This document shows positions 46,735 to 62,018 of a stretch of 64,000 nt of DNA, one piece after another. Source of the stretch: Heloderma charlesbogerti (taxonomy: Eukaryota; Chordata; Lepidosauria; Squamata; Helodermatidae); the NCBI GenBank assembly GCA_026122225.1, contig JANEZZ010002205.1, positions 62,001-126,000 on the forward strand. Reading direction: 5' to 3'. Each line of letters opens with the position of its first letter. Positions within the stretch are counted from its first letter, which is position 1. The notes beneath the pieces were generated by a model. The model searched no databases and had not been told where the DNA came from. It saw only the letters and a list, made by a program, of their open reading frames with translations. The position numbers and the translations under genes are program-made.

Positions 46735-47236
46735 TGGTCCCAACTGGGCACCACACTTTAAGAAGGATGCAGACAAGCTGGAGAGGGTTCAGAGGAGGGC
46801 AACGAAGATGATCAGGGGACTGGAAACAAAGCCCTATGAGGAGAGACTGAAAGAACTGGGCATGTTTAGCCTTGAGAAGAGAGGACTGAGGGGAGATATG
46901 ATGGCGCTCTTCAAGTACTTGAAAGGTGGTCACAGAGAGGAAGGCCAGGATCTCTTCTCAATCATCAGCAGGACACGGAATAATGGGCTCAAGTGACAGG
47001 AAGCCAGATTCCGACATCAGGAGAAACTTCCTGACTGTTGGAGCAATATGACAATGGAACCAATGACCTAGGGAGGTGGTGGGCTCTCCCACACTGGAGG
47101 CATTCAAGAGGAGGCTGGACACCCATCAGTCGGGGATGCTCTGACTTGGATTCCTGCACTGAGCAGGGGGTTGGACTCGATGGTCTTATAGGCCCCTTCC
47201 AACCCTACTGTTCTAAGATTCTATGATTCTATAAAC
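46735..47236 (+). mobile_element. CR1 LINE 3' end
   Basis: Plus-strand copy of the tail seen inverted at 8117-8640 and 16116-16600: CTTTAAGAAGGATGCAGACA, CATGTTTAGCCTTGAGAAGA, GGTTGGACTCGATGGTCTTA, ending ATTCTATGATTCTAT. It is 5' truncated, with stops in the short ORF2 remnant (46735-46810). Confidence 0.9.
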
Positions 47237-47769
47237 CATTAAAGAAGCTAATCCCAACTGGAAAATCAATAAAACAGTTAAAACAGTGTGCAGCTGTAGG
47301 GAATTGAAACAAGGCCTGCTCCCCATCCAACCCTGCTCTAGAGCAGAAGGTTCCCCAGCAGTTCCTGCTCTTCCACTCTGGCTGTACCACAACAAATGTG
47401 CATGGTAGATGCATGCTGATCTGCAGCCAACTTGCGAGGGCTGTTTTGCTTGGGGGGTGATGTCAGCAAAGTGGGGTCTTGCCCCCCAGACTACTTGGCC
47501 TTGACGTGAACCTCTTGACAGATTGTACCTGTTCCATCTCGCAGCCTTCCACCTCCTCTTTTGCCCTCTGTTGGAGCTGTGGAAAGGAAACATGTAAAGC
47601 CCTTCTACATGTTCTGTGGGATTTTGTAGACACCTGAATAATAGTGTCCTACTATAAAACCTATCATGCAGCTAGGTCTGAAATACTGTTGAATGGTCCC
47701 AGTGACACCTAAGGATCCTCCCCAGAGCTGGGAAAAGGTAACCCAAAGAGCAATGGAATCACCAAGAGA

Positions 47770-48840
47770 TTGAAACACCTTCCTTACGAGGCTAAAGTAC
47801 CCTTCCCCAACCTGGTACCCTCTAGATGTGTTGGACTATAATTCCCATATTCCCCAGTTTGCAACAAAAAAAAAGACAAATGGGGTGACATGGAACTAGA
47901 AGTCTATAAAATGATGCACGGTGTGAGAAAAAGTGGATGCAAGGAATTTGTTTTCTCCCTGTCCCATAATAGCAGAATTTGGAGTCACTCAACAAACCTG
48001 ATTAGCAGGAGGTTCAGGGTAGTGCTGTGCTGAAGATTTCTCCCACTGAGAAATTTTCAGGAATGGCAGGTGATCTGGGAGGCTGCAGAGCAATGGAAAG
48101 CAGTGTAATAGAGAGAGATTTTTTTCGACCATTCTCGTTCAATTTGATAGAAGAAAAATGGCTTTCAAAATGAAATTCAAAGGAGAAGAAATTGTGGAGA
48201 AATTTTCATGGGTTGGGTTTGAGGTTCTTGTACTTACCTTACTTGTGAGGTGGTCAGGAGTGTGCATGACTGTCCTGTCCGTCATCGTGCAGTGATCTCT
48301 GTGGCAGCCTGTAGCCTCCCTGGCTTCCTGCACTTCAGTTAAAGCCGTCATGAGGGGGACATCGTGAAGCAATTCCTCCCATGTTCGTTTGTTTTTTGTT
48401 TTTTCATTCAGGAAGGGCAGGTGGCCTGGGAGGCTGCAGAGCAATGGAAAGTTGTGTAATAGAGAGAGGAAACACACACAGCACCCTCGGCCACCTTGCA
48501 GTGATTAGGCAAGCTCAACAATACAACCAAAAGAAATTCAAAATTCTCAGAAAAGTGGAAGCCTCAACACAGTCGATGCTGTGGCCACCTACCGAAGCAG
48601 TGCAATAAGCCAAAAACCCTGAGGGAAAAAGGAAGAAGCTGGGCTACAACCCCTGCCAATAGTGAGCCCTCTCTGTGAGAAACTGTTGGAGAAATTCGGT
48701 GAAATTGTGCCCCCAATTTCTCTGTCCTCAGATAGGCTGGAGAATTTTGAGAGGCCATTTGCACACAGCTCTGATTCAGGGTAGACGAAAGAAAATGCAT
48801 AAATCATTCAGGGCATTCACTACCACAGGGACCACAGGCT
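47770..48840 (+). mobile_element. CR1-like LINE fragment split by a hAT-like element
   Basis: The pieces 47865-48019 (AGAAGTCTATAAAATGATGC, GGTGTGAGAAAAAGTGG) and 48782-48840 (GGCATTCACTACCACAGGGA, TTGGATGGCTTTAAAA) match consecutive parts of the CR1-like copy at 61550-61790. The family 3 element 48020-48773 sits between them, so it inserted after the LINE. A short ACTACAACTCCC-type element also lies at 47803-47860. Confidence 0.75.
48020..48773. mobile_element. hAT-like non-autonomous element, family 3 (754 bp, TSD)
   Basis: The flanks GTTCAGGG (48012-48019) and ATTCAGGG (48774-48781) are an 8-bp duplication with one mismatch. The ends TAGTGCTGTGCTGAAGATTT and TTTGCACACAGCTCTG are TIRs. The body is the full family 3 sequence and can serve as the reference for the copies at 24313 and 26462. 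Confidence 0.8.
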
Positions 48841-50785
48841 TGGATGGCTTTAAAATGGGATTATGCAAATATACGAACATTTCAGCATAGAGTGTGTTTG
48901 CTCAGATTCCCAGCCATTACATGCCGCAGCCCAGTTTTCTGTCCACCCCCCTCAGAAGATAGCATTCCTCGCCCAGTGGTCCTGCTCAAGGAATGAACTG
49001 GGCTGTTTGGGGCTTTTCTTCCCCTCCATTGTAGGATTTGTTTGTCTGCCTGTCTGTTTGTTTTTCTGGTCACCCAGGCACACTGGTATTGAGTCCTAGG
49101 ATTTCTCCACTGAGTTCCATGGGAAGCTTGTGCTCCTGGAGATATTTAAAAATAGCTTCTCTGTGTGAACCAAGAAATGATCTATCCAGACTGTGAGGTA
49201 GTTCTCGGTACTTTTTGTTATCTATATGTCTCTTCCTCTGTCCTCCTTTTCCAGCCATTCCATTCTCCCTCCCACCTACTTTTCAGGCTTTCCGCATTCC
49301 AGTTCCCCCCCGCCCCGTTTGTGCCCCTTCAAATTCCAGGGTTTCCCAGAGTCTGCCGATGCTCCCTCTTGTCTGGGGGTGGTGCTGTTTTGGCTACATT
49401 TGAGCTAGCAGGGGAAGATGCGAGGTACTAACGGTCAGAGACCTCTGAGTGCTACTAATTGGCAAGCATTGTGCAGCTATTCTGACTTTCTCTCCTTCAT
49501 GGGTTTTCTACAGCAAGAGAGAAGATGGAAGAAATTGTGGGGAAACATGGGAGGGTTGTGAGAGGAAGTTTCCTTCATCTGGACTCCCCATAAAATTCTG
49601 TGAATGAGGCAGGAAAATGGTGCAATAAGCACCCTTAATTTCAGAAATAGAGGGGATGATATGGGGAACAAGTATTGATAGCTAAATGGGGCCTCCAGAT
49701 TCAGTGGCAGTGTGCCTCCAAATGCCAGTCACTGGGGAAGGAACAGCAGAAGTGAGCTGTTACCTTCATGCCCTACAGCTGTGAGTTTCGCACAAACATC
49801 TGGCAGGCCCGTGTTAGCAACAGGATGCAGGACTAGATGGGTCTCATCCAGCAGTACTCTTCTTATGACTAGGGGTGGGCCAAATTCCATTTGGTTTCCA
49901 TTTTCATAGGTGTTGACCTAATTTGAACTTCTTTCCAAACTAATACGTGAACCGAAGCACAATTAATCTTCCGTTTTCGCACTGCTTTGAATTTCGTCAT
50001 CTCTGATCAAAAAATGTGTACAAAGAAGCATACCTCAGGGAAAGCAGAGTACAAAAAGGCATTTGAGAAATACGCTTGCAAAAAAAATCATATATTAGGA
50101 GAAATTGTGTACAAAAATGCATGCACATTTTTGTGCACATGAACGTGCATATGGAGTTTCATACAGGCTTTTTTTAAAAAAGTGAACTGATGTAAACATG
50201 GAACAGAAAGAACTTGCACTTGAAAACATGTAAACTTCATAGAAAATGAAAGAGACAGATTCCTCCTATGTATGATCAGGGCTCTTCTTCTGACTAGCCA
50301 AAGGTCTTTCTGAGTACAGTAGATCAAGGGGCTCAAGGCAGGCCAGAGAGACTTCTCCATCTGGCGTGAAGTACACAGCCACAAATAGCCCAAGCACAGA
50401 AAGGAGAACGACACACAGAAGAAGTTCCTTCTAGAGAAACGAGCCAGAGAGGTCACGGGGCACTTTATCTGGGTCACCCTTCTGCAGGAATCTGTCTTTT
50501 TTTCTTCTTCGTTACAGAGAAGAGAACCGACATTTGCAAAAGACACAGGTGGCGCATCAAAATGCACTCTGCTTCTTCATGCAGATATTCCACAGCAATG
50601 TTAACAATTTATAACACTTCCTCCTCGATAAGCAGCAAGCGCATTGAGGCATCTCCAACGCTGGCAACAAAACCTCCATGATGGCACTTTTTTAAGTTAG
50701 TTGGTGTGAAAGGGGTGGAGGTGGGGGTCTGGTAAGGAGGTGGATCAGTGTGGTGACAATTTGCCCTTCCTTACAAATAAAAACA
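48841..50785. other. Intron 12, unique-looking, with a CR1-like tail remnant
   Basis: 49790-49868 has CAGGACTAGATGGGTCTCAT followed by CCAGCAGTACTCTTCTTATG, the 3' end of a CR1-like LINE on the plus strand. 49880-50160 is AT-rich with AAAATGCATGCACATTTTTG-type text, similar to 51520-51710 and 61230-61350. No gene. Confidence 0.5.
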
Positions 50786-50898
50786 TTAAGGGTGCAATCC
50801 CATGCATGTTCAGACAGAAAAAAGTCCTACAACCCCCAGCATCCCCCAGCCAGAGTTGTAGGACTTTTTTTCTGTCTAAACATGTACAGGATTGCACC
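50786..50898. mobile_element. Short fold-back MITE (about 110 bp)
   Basis: GGGTGCAATCCCATGCATGT at the left and ACATGTACAGGATTGCACCC at the right are arms that continue inward through CAGACAGAAAAAAGTCCTAC and its inverse. Nearly the whole element is an inverted repeat of about 45 bp per arm with a loop near CAGCATCCCCCAGCC. Confidence 0.75.
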
Positions 50899-51478
50899 CC
50901 TAAGTATTGACCATCTGGATCAGGTCAAAGGTCCCTCTTGCCAAACTTTTTTTATATATATCTAGCAGTGGTCAACCTCTGGAGGCCTTTCCAAGCTGGT
51001 GGTGATTTCCCCCCATTCTTGTCCCCAGCACCTGATACTCGGAGCTAGATTCCCTCTGAACATTGACTTTCCTATCTTGCTTTCATGGGTAATAGCCATG
51101 GCTAGACCTATTCTCAAAATGCCTTGAAAGCTTTTCCCCCCTCATAGATACGTTCATAGCTTTTAATGGTATATGGGGGAAAAATCCTCGGTTTTGTTGA
51201 AGAGTTGTCTGTGGGGTGGAAACTGGGGCCAACAAACCATGTTAAAAGCTGTTACTCCATCAACAGCATGGATATTCTAGTAAGGAACCAGGCAATGCAG
51301 GACCTGCTCATACATTTACAACACTGCATTATTGCCAGGTTCTGGGAGGGATGGGTGAGAAATTTGTTCGGTTCACATTTGAATGTGAACCCACAACATT
51401 TGCAATTTCTAAACTTAAACGCAAACCAGAATGCAGTTAGATGTCGAAATCCATACTTTTCCATAGTTTGTGATGCAC

Positions 51479-51512
<34 letters not shown>

Positions 51513-51835
51513 TGCATACAAAAAACCTGTAAATTTGAAATGTTGTGTACAGGAAAAAATAGATTTGGAAAAATGCACACAAAAATGCTTTATTCAACAG
51601 GGAAATAGCTTGCAAAAAAATGGGTACGTTTGGAAAAGTGTGCACAAAAATGAATACATTTTTTAAAATGTGTCCAAATTTATGTATATTTTGAAAAATG
51701 CGCACAACAATCCTGGTGTGATGTGATCATAATGTGATCATAATGTCCAGTCTCAATATCTAAAGGACCTTCTTTTCCCACTTGAACCTGCTCTTTCAGA
51801 TCTCCTGGAGAGGTGCCGCTTTGCACACACAGAAC
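50899..51835. repeat. Intron 12 with a CA microsatellite
   Basis: A (CA)n run lies at 51481-51510, followed by AT-rich sequence with repeated AAAAATGCACACAAAAATG-like text. No gene. Confidence 0.7.
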
Positions 51836-52738
51836 TAGGGATGTACGAAACTTCCGCCACGGATCTCGGGGAGGCCGAATGCCAGCGCATTCAGCCCCCC
51901 GAAATCAGTGGCGGAACGGCCTGCCCCCCCACGCCCCCCGGGACAAGACTTACCTTGGGAGGATCTTCCTGGCGGTGGTGGCTCCGGCGGCGGCTCCGTT
52001 GGCGGTTCGGCGGCTGCGGCGGCCAGTCTTCCGACCGGCTGCCCCCACCACCATTTCCAGTTAAAAAAAAAAACAACATGATAGGCTACGTAAATATTTA
52101 CGTAGCCTATCACGGCTAGGTTTTTTTTAAAAAAGTGATAGGCTACGTAAAATGTTTACGTAGCCTATCACGGCTGACTTTAAAAAAAACCAAAAACGCG
52201 CATATGCAAATGGCGGCCATGGCCGCTGCCATTTGCGTTCCTTATTTTGGCACGTCTTAGTATATGTCAAGATTTATGTAGACTAAGACGGCGAAAATAA
52301 GGGGAACGCAAATAGCGTAGCATCTACGCTATTTGCGTTCCCTTTATTTTCGCCGTCTTAGTCTACATAACTGTTTATGTAGACTAAGATGTGCCAAAAT
52401 AAGGAACGCAAATGGCGGCGGCCATGGCCGCCGCCATTGCGTACACGCATTTTTTGTGTTTTTTTTAAAGTCAGCCATGATAGGCTACGTAAACATTTAC
52501 GTAGCCTATCACGGCTGACTGCAGGGATGCAAATGACGGCGGCTACGGCCACCGCCATTTGCATCCTTGCTAGCAAGCAGCCGGATGTCCGGCTGCTGGC
52601 AGAGCCGGCCGGCGGCTCTGCAGAATCGCTGCGGAGCACAGCCGGCCGGCCAGGATTCTGGGGGGAGGGATGGAGCGCCTCCCCCCCCCCCGAGCGGAAC
52701 CCGATGGAGCCAGGTAAGGCCAATTTCATACATCCCTA
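51836..52738. mobile_element. Hairpin-ladder hAT-like element, copy 3 (903 bp, exact TSD)
   Basis: The exact 8-bp duplication CACAGAAC flanks it (51828-51835 and 52739-52746). The ends are TAGGGATGTACGAAA and TTTCATACATCCCTA. The same order of rungs as copy 1 is seen, including GTGATAGGCTACGTAAA pairs, the YY1-like GCAAATGGCGGC rungs and the central GCAAATAGCGTAGC rung at about 52305-52340. Confidence 0.9.
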
Positions 52739-52746
52739 CACAGAAC

Positions 52747-53126
52747 ACATTTGCACACACATCAACAGCCAACACATTTGGCTGGGATGCAGGAAGGACA
52801 GAGTCTTCTATGTAGTGACACCATGGTTGTGAAACTCCTTTCTGAAGGAGGCCCACCTGGTTCTTTCCCTGATGGCCTTCGCTAACTCACAAAGACTTTC
52901 AGCAGGCCTTAGGCCTGCCTTATGATTCATGTTTTAAACCCCCTGCTTTGTGAGGGATGTATTTTTTTTATGTACTCTCTTTTTTCTCCTCTCTTTTTTG
53001 TAACTCCCCCCTCTTGTGTAGTTTTTTATGGGATTTGTTTCATAGCTGTAAGCCATTTGAGAATATGAATGGAAAGAAGGGGTAGAGATGTTTCTAATAA
53101 ACAAAGAAATAATGAGGAGGCCAGTT
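52747..53126. other. Intron 12, LINE 3'-untranslated-like sequence
   Basis: The stretch with TTTTTTATGTACTCTCTTTT and GCTGTAAGCCATTTGAGAAT resembles 3780-3960 and may be the tail of an older LINE. No gene. Confidence 0.4.
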
Positions 53127-53459
53127 GCCAGGAGCGTATCTAGGTTTAGTTGTGTGTGGGGTTTTCCTCCCGTTCCGGCCTCACGGCAGATTGCAGGCCC
53201 CAGACCTCCCAGGGTTGATGCCCACTGTTCTTCTGTATGTGTGCCCACTCCTCAGATCCCTCAGCCATCAGGACTCATGGGTTGCATGTGTGCAGTGGAG
53301 GCTAATAGCTCTGATATCAGTGGGGCAGTGAATGTGCTCTGGATTTCAGTCAGAACTCTAAAAGGAGCTATCCAAGGTGCTAGCTCCTTTAGAATTCTGG
53401 CTGGTTCTGACTGAAACCTGGAGCACATTCACCGCCCCACTGACATCGGAGTCATCAGC
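53127..53459. repeat. Interspersed repeat D, copy 1
   Basis: About 330 bp, over 90% identical by eye to 54855-55172. Shared text runs from GTATCTAGGTTTAGTTGTGT to CTGGAGCACATTCA(C/T)CGCCCC. It ends with a hairpin formed by TCAGTCAGAACTCTAAAAGG and its inverse. A fragment lies at about 2068-2130. The family is not recognised. Confidence 0.7.
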
Positions 53460-56725
<3,266 letters not shown>

Positions 56726-56757
<32 letters not shown>

Positions 56758-57514
56758 GACACCCTTTCCTCTCTCTCTCTTTTTGTCATTCTCTTTTCTC
56801 TCTTTCTGACACTCCCTTCTTTTCTCTCTTTCTGACACCCTCTTTTCTCTCTCTTTCTGACTCTCATTTCTCTCCATCTCTTGTTCTCTCCGTCTTCCTC
56901 CTTCCCTGCAAACTGCCGTAGGAAGGACAGATCACTCTTCTCAGAAGACGGAACTGATCACTTGCGGAGGGCTTTTGAAATTAGATTGATGGCTGCATGC
57001 TGCCTGCGGGCCATAAATTGCCTCCTCTGGCTTAACAGAAAGTTGTAACTTTGGGGGAGAATTCTGGGGGGCCGAAGCAAAATGTTTCCCGAGACTGTTC
57101 CCCACTTTACATTTTTCACTGTCATTGCTGTGTTTTATGGTCCTGGTGAGGACACTGATAACACTGCCCAGACTCTCAATGGCTGATGACCACCATTTCC
57201 ACACACCCCAGCCGTTGGGGGGGGGGGGAGCACTGTCATAAACCTGATTGGCTTCATGACAACACAACAAGATAACATCCTGTTGTCATAAAGCCCAGCA
57301 GATTTAGGGCAATATGTTTTGTGTTGATTCTAGAGAATCTTGGGGGAAAGTGATAGTCACCGAGACATCAGGGAACGACATTGTTTCTAGCTTTGAGAAT
57401 TCAGTGCTGGCTTCACACCGTTTCAGAAATTGGCCAAAATGTTACTCCTGATCTGAGTGAGGCCTTTTGGCCATTGTTATCAATGCCATTTCTAGTTTTT
57501 GCCCCTATCAGAAC
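56726..57514. repeat. TC-rich simple repeat and unique intron sequence
   Basis: 56726-56757 is a TC run. 56758-56885 is a degenerate tandem repeat around TTTCTGACACCCTCTTTTCTC. 57222-57231 is a G-run. The rest is unique-looking, without coding potential. Confidence 0.7.
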
Positions 57515-58375
57515 TAGGGATGTACGAAAGTTCCGCCACGGATCTTGGGGAGGCCAAATGCCAGCGCATTCGGCCCCCGAAATCGGTGGCGGAATGGCCC
57601 GCCACCCCCCTGGGACGGGACTTACCTGGGGCGGATCTTCCTGGCGGCGGCGGCTCCAGCAGCAGTTCGGCAGCGGCGGCAGCTCCGGCGGCCGGTCCTC
57701 CGACTGGCTGCCACCGCCGCCATTTCCAGGTTTTAAAAAAAAGTGATAGGCTACATAAAGATTTGTGTAGCCTATCACGGCTAGATTTTAAAAAAACACC
57801 GTGATAGGCTACGTAAATGTTTACGTAGCCTATCACGGCTGACTTAAAAAACAACAACAACAATGCGCGTATGCAAATGCATACATTTGCGTTCCTTATT
57901 TTGGCACGTCTTAGTCTACGTAAACATTTACGTAGACTAAGATGGCGAAAATAAGGGGAACGCAAATAGCATAGCGTCTACACTAATTGCGTTCCCCTTA
58001 TTATTACCATGCGTTCCCCATGGGCGCCGCCATTTGCGTACACGCTTTTTTTTTCTTTTTTTTTAATCAGCCGTGATAGGCTATGTAAATGTTTACGTAG
58101 CCTATCACGGCTGACTGCAGGGACGCAAACGGTGGCGGCTACGGCCGCCGCCATTTGCGTCCCTGCTAGCCAGCGGCCGGATGTCCGGCTGCTGGCGGAG
58201 CCAGCCGGCGGCTCCGCAGAATCGCTGCGGAGCACAGCCGGCCGGCCAGGATTCCGGGGGGGGGGAGGAACGGGGTGCCTCCCCGCCGGCGAGGATTCCA
58301 GGGGGAGGGACAAAATGCCTCCCCGCGCACCATCAGCATAATCCCCAAAAGGTAAGTACCTTTCGTACATCCCTA
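57515..58375. mobile_element. Hairpin-ladder hAT-like element, copy 4 (861 bp, TSD)
   Basis: The flanks are ATCAGAAC (57507-57514) and ACCAGAAC (58376-58383), one mismatch. The ends are TAGGGATGTACGAAA and TTTCGTACATCCCTA. Rungs match copies 1 and 3, but the third is shortened to GCAAATGCATACATTTGC (57884-57901) and the sixth is largely missing around 58000-58025. Confidence 0.88.
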
Positions 58376-58383
58376 ACCAGAAC

Positions 58384-58787
58384 TAGTGCTGTGCCAGAAA
58401 TTTCGATTCTTCCATTTTCGGCATTCCATGGGGGGTTGGGGGCAAAATGGAAACTCTGGTGAAAAAGGCTAGAAGAGGTGAGAATTTCAGATAATTTCCT
58501 CCTTCGGGAGGTGGACAGGGCTTCCACGTACCTTTTTAAGTATAGGCAATTCTTGAGGGGTCTTCTTTCTGTTTTTTACTTGCAGGAGCCCAGGACCCTT
58601 CTCCATCCCAGCAGTTCTTTCTGAACTTTCAGGAGGCCCTGCGACCCGTCCCTTCCCAATAGGTATTCAGGAAGAAATCCCAGCTGGAGAAGAGTCCTGG
58701 GTTCCTGCATGTGTAGGGGGTGGTTTGTTTGTTTGGTTTAAAAAAATATAGAAATAGAAATAGGGGGCAGGATTCAGCACAGCACTA
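58384..58787. mobile_element. Short hAT-like element with TAGTGCTGTGC ends (404 bp, TSD)
   Basis: The ends TAGTGCTGTGC and GCACAGCACTA are perfect 11-bp TIRs. The left flank ACCAGAAC (58376-58383) and right flank ATCAGAAC (58788-58795) form a target duplication with one mismatch, sharing its left copy with the hairpin-ladder element next door. The interior is not clearly that of the longer family 3 copies. Confidence 0.8.
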
Positions 58788-58815
58788 ATCAGAACATACT
58801 CTTGATGGTTCCAGG

Positions 58816-59226
58816 TAGGGATGCTGGAGAAATTCGAGACGGACTAAAATGAGCTCAGATTTCTAGGAATCCAACATGAGGAATCTGCTGCAGAGCAACC
58901 CCCACAGGCCACGTGGAGTCCGTGGACTTTCAGATGACTTTTTTTTTTTAACTTTTCCAAAATTTACGCGTATATATTCATAGAAAAATACGTACGTTTC
59001 CGCTGAGGAAACGTAGAATGGAATGGGGGACAATACGCTAAATGTTACGTACTGAGGTAAATTATGTAAATACTGATGTAAATGCTTCGGTCGTTATTTG
59101 CGGATTATTCTGCACAATGAAAAAAAAAATCATCCACATCCATCTGTGAGCGGACAACAGGACAAAAGGCACCTGGCAATTGTGAAACACAGGCAGAGTG
59201 GATTTTACACAATCCGTACATCCCTA
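58816..59226. mobile_element. hAT-like non-autonomous element, family 2 (411 bp, exact TSD)
   Basis: The exact 8-bp duplication GTTCCAGG flanks it (58808-58815 and 59227-59234). The ends are TAGGGATGCTGGAGAAATTC and ACACAATCCGTACATCCCTA. The interior is roughly inverse to 6222-6713 (TACGTAA motifs, CCACGTGGAGTCCG-type text). This is the best-defined family 2 copy in the window. Confidence 0.88.
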
Positions 59227-59234
59227 GTTCCAGG

Positions 59235-61370
59235 CGGCCATCTTAATCTGCAGCAACCCCGCGTCTTTCTCCTCAGTGGGTTCCTTCTGCTGCTGCTCCT
59301 GGCCCTCGTCCAGCCCTTCTGTCCCAGAAGCCATTGCTGCTTAATTGACAATGATCTTTCCTGCAAGGGGGTCGTGCTCACTGCCTATTAACCTTCTTGG
59401 CCTCAGCTGGGAACACCAGCAGAGGGGAAAGCCACTGACATCTCTGTGCCAGGGGGGAAGTGTTCCCAGGGACCATGTGTGTGAACACACATAAGCCACA
59501 CAATGCCCAATTACAGATGAGGAATGGCCGACTGACCATCACTCATTCTAGTGAGGGGTAAACCATATTTTGTTATAATGTGGATTAACACAAACAATTA
59601 ATTAGCAGGTTCAGATGACGAAAGGAACAAAAGCCATGGATGAACCCAACAAAAGCCACATTTGGTTCAATGGCCGGGGTGCCAATTATCTGTCACTGTT
59701 TGGCTAGCAGTTAGCCTCTGTAACAGAACGTTGTTTGGCCTATTCGTTTCTGCTGCTCTGCGGCCGCTCATCTCCCTTCCGATGTCCTGTCTTTCTCTCC
59801 TCATTTTCTTTGAATATGTTCTCTCTCTTCTTCATTCTACCCCTTTTCTTGCTTATGTACTATTTAATGGATTTATAGGCTGCCTTTCAGGGTCATGCCC
59901 TTACAAAGTGGTGTAAATGGCTGTGCTCTCACAAGGCTGTAGAAACTGTCACAGAGCAGTACGTAGGCCAGTCTTTCCCAACCTTGGCCAAGTTCACTGG
60001 GAACGTTGCGCGTTGCAGTCCAACACATATGGAGAGCACCAGATGAGAGAAGGCTGACCACGGTGGTATAGGTCTGATGAAATCTTACGATTTCAAAAAG
60101 AGCAAATAAACAAAAAAGCACAGCCCAGAATCTCATAGCCAAAAACACATTCAGGAAAGACGACAGCCTGGAAGATATGCGTATTTTTGAGGCCCAATTG
60201 AAAACCTGCACAGAAGGAGCCAAGTGTAATTCATTCCACAGCTGTGGGGCTGCTACCATGAAGGCCCCGTCTCTTGAGCCTGCCAGCCTAACTGAGCTGA
60301 TGAGCAAGCACAAGAGCAGGGTCTCCGAAGTTGATCTTAGTGAACAGGCAGGATCTTATGGGTGAAAGCAGTCTCTTAGATAAGTTGGCCCATGCCATTA
60401 AGGGTATAATAGGTCAGCACAAACACTTTGAATTGGGCTCAGATACACTGGTGGCCAGTGCGAATGGTGCAAAATCAGTGACTTTCTGGCCCCACCAACT
60501 TCCAGGTGGTCTCATTCTGCAGCAGTTGAAGTTTCCAAACTGTCTTCAAGGACAGCCCATGTAAAGTACATTAGCCCAGCTTGGAGATAACTAGTGCATG
60601 GGTAACTGAAGTTAGGTCCAACCACAGCAGGAAAGGCCGCAGTTCTCCTACCAGCATAAGCCAATAAAAAGCGCTCCTGTCCGCTGATGCTACCTGATCC
60701 ACACCAGATAGTGATGAGTCCAGAAATACCACCATGCTGTAAATGTGGTCATTCAGGAGGCATACAACCCCACCCAGTACTGATTTCAGATCTCATTCCA
60801 GAATGGACAACTTCCTAGCCCATAGTAACACCGTCTTCTCCAAATTAAGTTTCTGTTTCTTCCTCTTTATAGTTCCTCTGCAGTCCTTCCTCTTACAACT
60901 GCACCTTCCCTTGATTCCCCATCATCTTCTATTTCCATCCCTTCCAGTCCTCAAACTAGAAACTACCAGTAGGCTTGGGTACCTTTACCTTTCAATTGCC
61001 CTCCCCAGCTGCAGGGGGGAAACGATTTGGCTAAAACTGAGGGGAGTCAGGGGATGTGCCTTGTGGTTTTAATTAAGGTTCCCCTACCTCCCTCATAACT
61101 TGAACTCACTTCTGTTCCCACACCCCCAGATTTCATAAATTGCAGGCATTGTATGTGCCAGTCCTGAGAGAGTGAGACATGCTTCATTGTTCCAGCCCTG
61201 GGAAGCCCTTTATATGTTTCGGCAAACTTCCCCTATTTTTGCAAGCAATTATCCCTCATAGATTCATTTTTGTATGCAATTTCCCCTAATGTGTGCATTT
61301 TTGTACACAGTTTTCCGTAATGTGTTAAAAATGCATACAAACGTTCATGCAATTTCTCCTACTGTGTGCC
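59235..61370. other. Intron 13, unique-looking and old repeat sequence
   Basis: 59330-59720 is AT-rich with homeodomain-like ACAATTAATTAGC and may be conserved (see findings). 59966-60060 holds an ACTACAACTCCC-type short element. 60060-60720 resembles a widespread squamate LINE-derived repeat (ACTTTGAATTGGGCTCAG, AACTGTCTTCAAGGACAGCC). No gene. Confidence 0.5.
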
Positions 61371-62018
61371 TTTGGAATACTGTGTACAGTTCTGGTCATC
61401 ACACCTGAAAAAGATATTGCAGACTTGAACAGAGTGAAAAAAAAAGGGCAACTCAAATGATCACAGGGCTGGAGTATCTCCCCTATGAAGAAAGGTTACA
61501 ACAGCTGGGATTGTTTAGCTTGGAAAAAAAGGAGGATATGGGGAGACATGATGGAGGTCTACAAAATTATGCATGGTGTGGAGAATGTGGATAGGGAGGC
61601 ATTTTTCTACCTCTCTCAAAATATTAGAACCCAATGGGGTCATCCTATGAAGCTGATTGGTGGGAGATTCAGGACAGATAAAAAGAAGTATTTCTTTACA
61701 CGGCGCAGAGTTAAAGTATGGAATTCGCTACCACAGGAAGTAGTGATGGCCACCAATTTGGATGGCTTTCAAAGGGGGTTGGACAAATTCCTGGAGGAGA
61801 AGGCTCTCAATGGCTACTAGTCTTGATATCTATGAGCTACCTTCGGTACCGGAGGCACTGTAAACCAGTTCCTGGGGAACATGGGTGGGAGGGTGCTGTT
61901 GCACTCATGTCCTGTTTGTGGGTTTCCCATGGTCAGCTGGTTGGCCACTGTGTGAAGAGAATGCTGGATTAGATGGACCCTTGGACTGATCCAGCATGGC
62001 TCTTCTTATGTTCTTATG
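61371..62018 (+). mobile_element. CR1-like LINE, second subfamily, 3' end
   Basis: Plus-strand relative of 14862-15550. 61485-61817 encodes the ORF2 C-terminus (RIWGDMMEVYKIMHGVENVD, HPMKLIGGRFRTDKKKYFFT, NLDGFQRGLDKFLEEKALNG) and stops at TAG. The tail AGATGGACCCTTGGACTGAT ends in TTATGTTCTTATG. It lies 165 bp before exon 14. Confidence 0.88.
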
